From Laguncularia racemosa (taxonomy: Eukaryota > Streptophyta > Magnoliopsida > Myrtales > Combretaceae): a stretch of 64,000 bases of DNA. The first letter of the stretch is position 1; every line of letters begins with the position of its first letter. Positions 61,660 through 64,000 of the stretch are shown in pieces. Location of the stretch: the NCBI GenBank assembly GCA_037954665.1, contig JBBMOL010000016.1:7688001-7752000 (forward strand). The letters run 5' to 3'. Made by a program: the position numbers and the translations under genes. The notes under the pieces were generated by a model. It was not told the origin of the DNA. It made no database searches and worked only from the letters and a program-made list of their open reading frames with translations.

Positions 61660-62870
61660 ACTTAATTTTGGAAAAATTTTAGATGCTTTCTCTTCATTTC
61701 TTCATTTAACTCCCATGTCGCTTCCCTTTCCAATTGGTTTGTCCATTGCACTTTAACATAAGGGATTGTTTTCCACCTTAGTGTCTAAAATCCTTATTGG
61801 CCTTTCCAAAGACATCAGATTTGGCTGCACATTCAATAGTTCCAAGGCCACTATTTGATTTGGGTCAGGTATATACTTCCTCAACATGGATATGTGGAAT
61901 ACATCATGTACCTAACCAAATTCGATGGAAAGGCTAATCTATAAGTCATTGCCTATTCTCTCTAAGATCTCAAATGGGCCTACATACCTTGAGTTTAGCT
62001 TTCCCCTCAACCTGAATCTAATCACTCCTTTTGTTGGAGAAATTCTCAATAATACCTTATCTCCCACTTGGAATTCCAAAGGACGCCTTATCTTGTTTGC
62101 ATAAATCTTTTGTCGAGATTGGGCTGTTTGTATTCTCTGCCTAATTAGTTTCACATTGTCAACTGCTTCTTGCACTAACTCTAGCCTTATCATCTATCTT
62201 TCTCCCACTTCATCCCAATGTAGTGGAGATCTGCATCTTCTTCAATAAAGAGCTTCATATGGTGCCATTTGAATGGTTACCTAGTAGCTGTTATTATAGG
62301 CAAACTCCACCAAAGTTATATGCTCATTCCAATTCCCTCTAAAGTCTAATGCACATGCCCTAAGCAAATCTTCCAGTATTTATATAGTCCTTTCAGACTG
62401 ACCATCTATCTATGGGTGTAATGCTGTATTGAATTGCAGTTTGGTACCCAATGCTTTGTGAAGGCTGCTCCAAATTCTACTCACAAACCTTGTGTCTCTA
62501 TCAAAAGTGATTGTCACTAGCACTCCATGTAGTCTGACTATCTCCTATATGTATATCTGAGCCAGTTTCTCTAATTTATATCCTACTCTAATAGGTATGA
62601 AATGAGCATTCTTAGTCAATCTATCCACTATGACCCAAACTGCATCCTGCTTCTCCATGGTATTCGGGAGGGCTGTAACAAAATTCATTGTCACGTATTC
62701 CCATTTCCACTTCTGTACTAGAAGAGGTTGTAATTCTCTAGTTGGTCTCTAGTGTTCTATTTTGATCTGTTGGCATGTGAGGCATTTGGCTACATATTTT
62801 TCTATTTCTCTCTCTTCATGTTTCTCCACCAATAACAGCTCTTCATACCCTTGTACATTTTTGTATTTCC
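61660..62870 (-). pseudogene. pol: Integrase and chromodomain region, broken
   Basis: From high to low coordinate: the integrase zinc-binding end KCLTCQQIK (about 62,755), then MNFVTALP, IVDRLTKNAHFIP, FDRDTRF and a QSERT segment in the DDE position, then EFAYNNSY. The intact 84-codon frame (62,193-61,939) gives GDKVLLRISPTKGVIRF and YVGPFEIL, the conserved integrase C-terminus. After a frameshift near 61,770, VKVQW and EATWE mark a chromodomain, which directs insertion to particular chromatin in chromoviruses. At least six in-frame stops are present. Confidence 0.88.
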
Positions 62871-63189
62871 AGGATGTATTGTGTAGGCAGAGTGATATGC
62901 CTCTTTCATTATCTCTCTCTTCAATTCTGTATCCCTCGACACACATAGTCTCGTTTTGTACCTCAAGGTCCCTTCAGCATCTAAGTTGAATTATAGTGCC
63001 TTGCCTTGTTCCATTTTGCTCTTGAGCTCTTGAATGTCCTTATCTTCCATCTGACCCAATTTAATTCTGTCCACAATGGTTGGCTGAATCCTTAAAGTAG
63101 CCATTTTTGTTCCCACTTCTTGTGTTAAGACTTCTAGCTCCATTTTGCACATGTCTTCCAATAACTCTTTCTGTAAAGTGATGAGAGTG

Positions 63190-64000
63190 GCTACATTGCC
63201 TTATTTCTCTCTACTAAAGGCATCTACCACCACATTGGCTTTTCCTAGATGGTATTGTATTTCTAAGTCGTAATCTTTAATTAACTCCAATCATCTTCTC
63301 TGTCTCAAGTTCAACACTTTTTACGTAAATATGTACTTCAAGCTTTTGTGGTCAGTGAAGATTTTGCACCGTTCTCCATATAAGTAGTGTCTCCATAGTT
63401 TCAAAGCTAGTACTACAACAGTCAATTCCAAGTCATGAGTTGGGTAGTTCTTTTCATAAGGCTTCAATTGTCGAGAAGCATATGCTATTAGCTGACCACC
63501 TTACATCAATACACACCCCAACCCTTGAATTGAGGCATCGCTATATAATGTAAACTCTTCTCCACTCTTGGGCAAAGTCAAAACTAATGCCATCACTAGT
63601 TTCTCTTTGAGCATTTGAAGCTGACTTCACATATGTAATTCCATTCAAATTTCACATTCTTCTTTGTTAGGCTGGTAAGAGGAATTTCTATTTTAGAAAA
63701 CCCTTCAACAAATCTCCTGTAGTAGCTTGCTAAACCTAGGAAGCTTCTTACTTCTGTAACTGTTCTCAATTTTTGCCAATTTACTATTGCTCTCACCTTT
63801 TCTGGTCTACTAATATACCATCATTGTTAACCAAAAGACCCAAGAAGACTACTTGTTCCAGTCAGAATTCACATTTACTGAATTTAGCATACAACTTCTC
63901 ATCTTGTAGCCTACCCAATACTAGTCTCAACTACTCTTCGTGCTCCTCAATACATTTAGAGTATATCAGGATGTCGTCTATAAAGATGATTACAAACTTA
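63190..64000 (-). pseudogene. pol: Reverse transcriptase and RNase H region, partial
   Basis: From the window edge downward: FIDDILIYSK, the catalytic motif of Ty3/gypsy reverse transcriptase, a stop soon after, then VRSFLGLASYYRRFV (in an open frame at 63,796-63,596), FTLYSDAS and LYGERCKIFTDHKSLKYI of RNase H. Stops at several points show the gene is dead. The N-terminal part, protease and Gag lie beyond the window. Confidence 0.9.

Larger units (their letters stand above)
59564..64000 (-). mobile_element. Tekay/Del-like chromovirus, 3' part, cut by window edge
   Basis: A minus-strand Ty3/gypsy element whose 3' LTR is at 59,564-61,613 and whose pol runs off the right edge. Domain order on the minus strand is reverse transcriptase, RNase H, integrase, chromodomain, polypurine tract, LTR. 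The chromodomain type (VKVQW ... EATWE) and the LTR length of about 2 kb suggest the Tekay/Del clade. Many stops and frameshifts mark it as dead. Confidence 0.9.

Noticed and set aside
1..64000. tRNA, rRNA or microRNA genes
   Set aside because: I looked for tRNA box patterns near the repeats and for long hairpins outside arrays and found none I could support; a covariance-model scan would be needed to exclude them.

Overview
This is plant nuclear DNA, intergenic and rich in transposable elements. The evidence is one four-exon GH3 amido-synthetase gene of the JAR1 type with GT-AG introns, Ty3/gypsy chromoviruses, a PIF/Harbinger transposon, several solo LTRs, a strongly AT-rich composition, and no dense bacterial-style gene packing. 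The species cannot be named from the sequence alone. The only gene that looks functional is the GH3 gene at 21,938-24,126 (+), predicted at 584 residues. A broken tandem copy of its 3' half follows at 25,131-25,922.

Layout. 1-3,298: unrecognised DNA plus one arm of a segmental duplication. 3,299-9,068: a complete but mutated Ty3/gypsy chromovirus (LTRs 566 and 578 bp, target-site duplication GCTTC). 10,133-10,692: the rest of that duplication arm. 11,159-16,966: a PIF/Harbinger element on the minus strand with two decayed genes, a transposase and a Myb/SANT-like partner; its transposase is split by a 1,462-bp solo LTR (duplication TTCAT). 18,776-20,815: the second arm of the duplication, leading into the GH3 promoter, a probable 5'-UTR exon and its first intron (20,845-21,937). 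21,938-26,640: the GH3 gene and the tandem pseudogene. 26,757-36,000: small TIR and LTR insertions and a local duplication (about 28.3-33.1 kb against 34.05-35.8 kb). 36,250-36,740: an inverted copy of sequence near 2.4 kb.

From 36,788 to 58,998 a second large duplication appears twice: 36,788-42,350, and 49,070-51,202 joined to 56,443-58,998. It contains repeat X (probably a 4-kb LTR), then a fragment resembling the GH3 first intron, then a roughly 190-bp tandem array. The second copy holds a nested stack: X is interrupted by LTR Y (51,203-56,437, duplication GATAA), and Y is interrupted by LTR Z (51,611-56,158, duplication CCAAA). A 2.1-kb solo LTR (45,493-47,623, duplication AGTTT) interrupts another copy of the GH3 upstream region; the uninterrupted site is visible at 20,932-20,936. 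From 59,564 to the window edge lies the 3' part of a minus-strand Tekay/Del-like chromovirus.

No new cellular pathway is visible. The most unusual signal is a shared hairpin motif in tandem arrays, built on CACGG(C/T)C ... AGGAGG ... CCGTGT. It recurs in several LTRs that otherwise look unrelated (3,299-9,068; 13,755-15,216; 59,564-61,613; weakly 31,172-32,596). The second theme is that paralogous unfilled sites inside the window allow the order of insertions to be reconstructed. All homology statements come from reading the sequence by eye, not from database searches.
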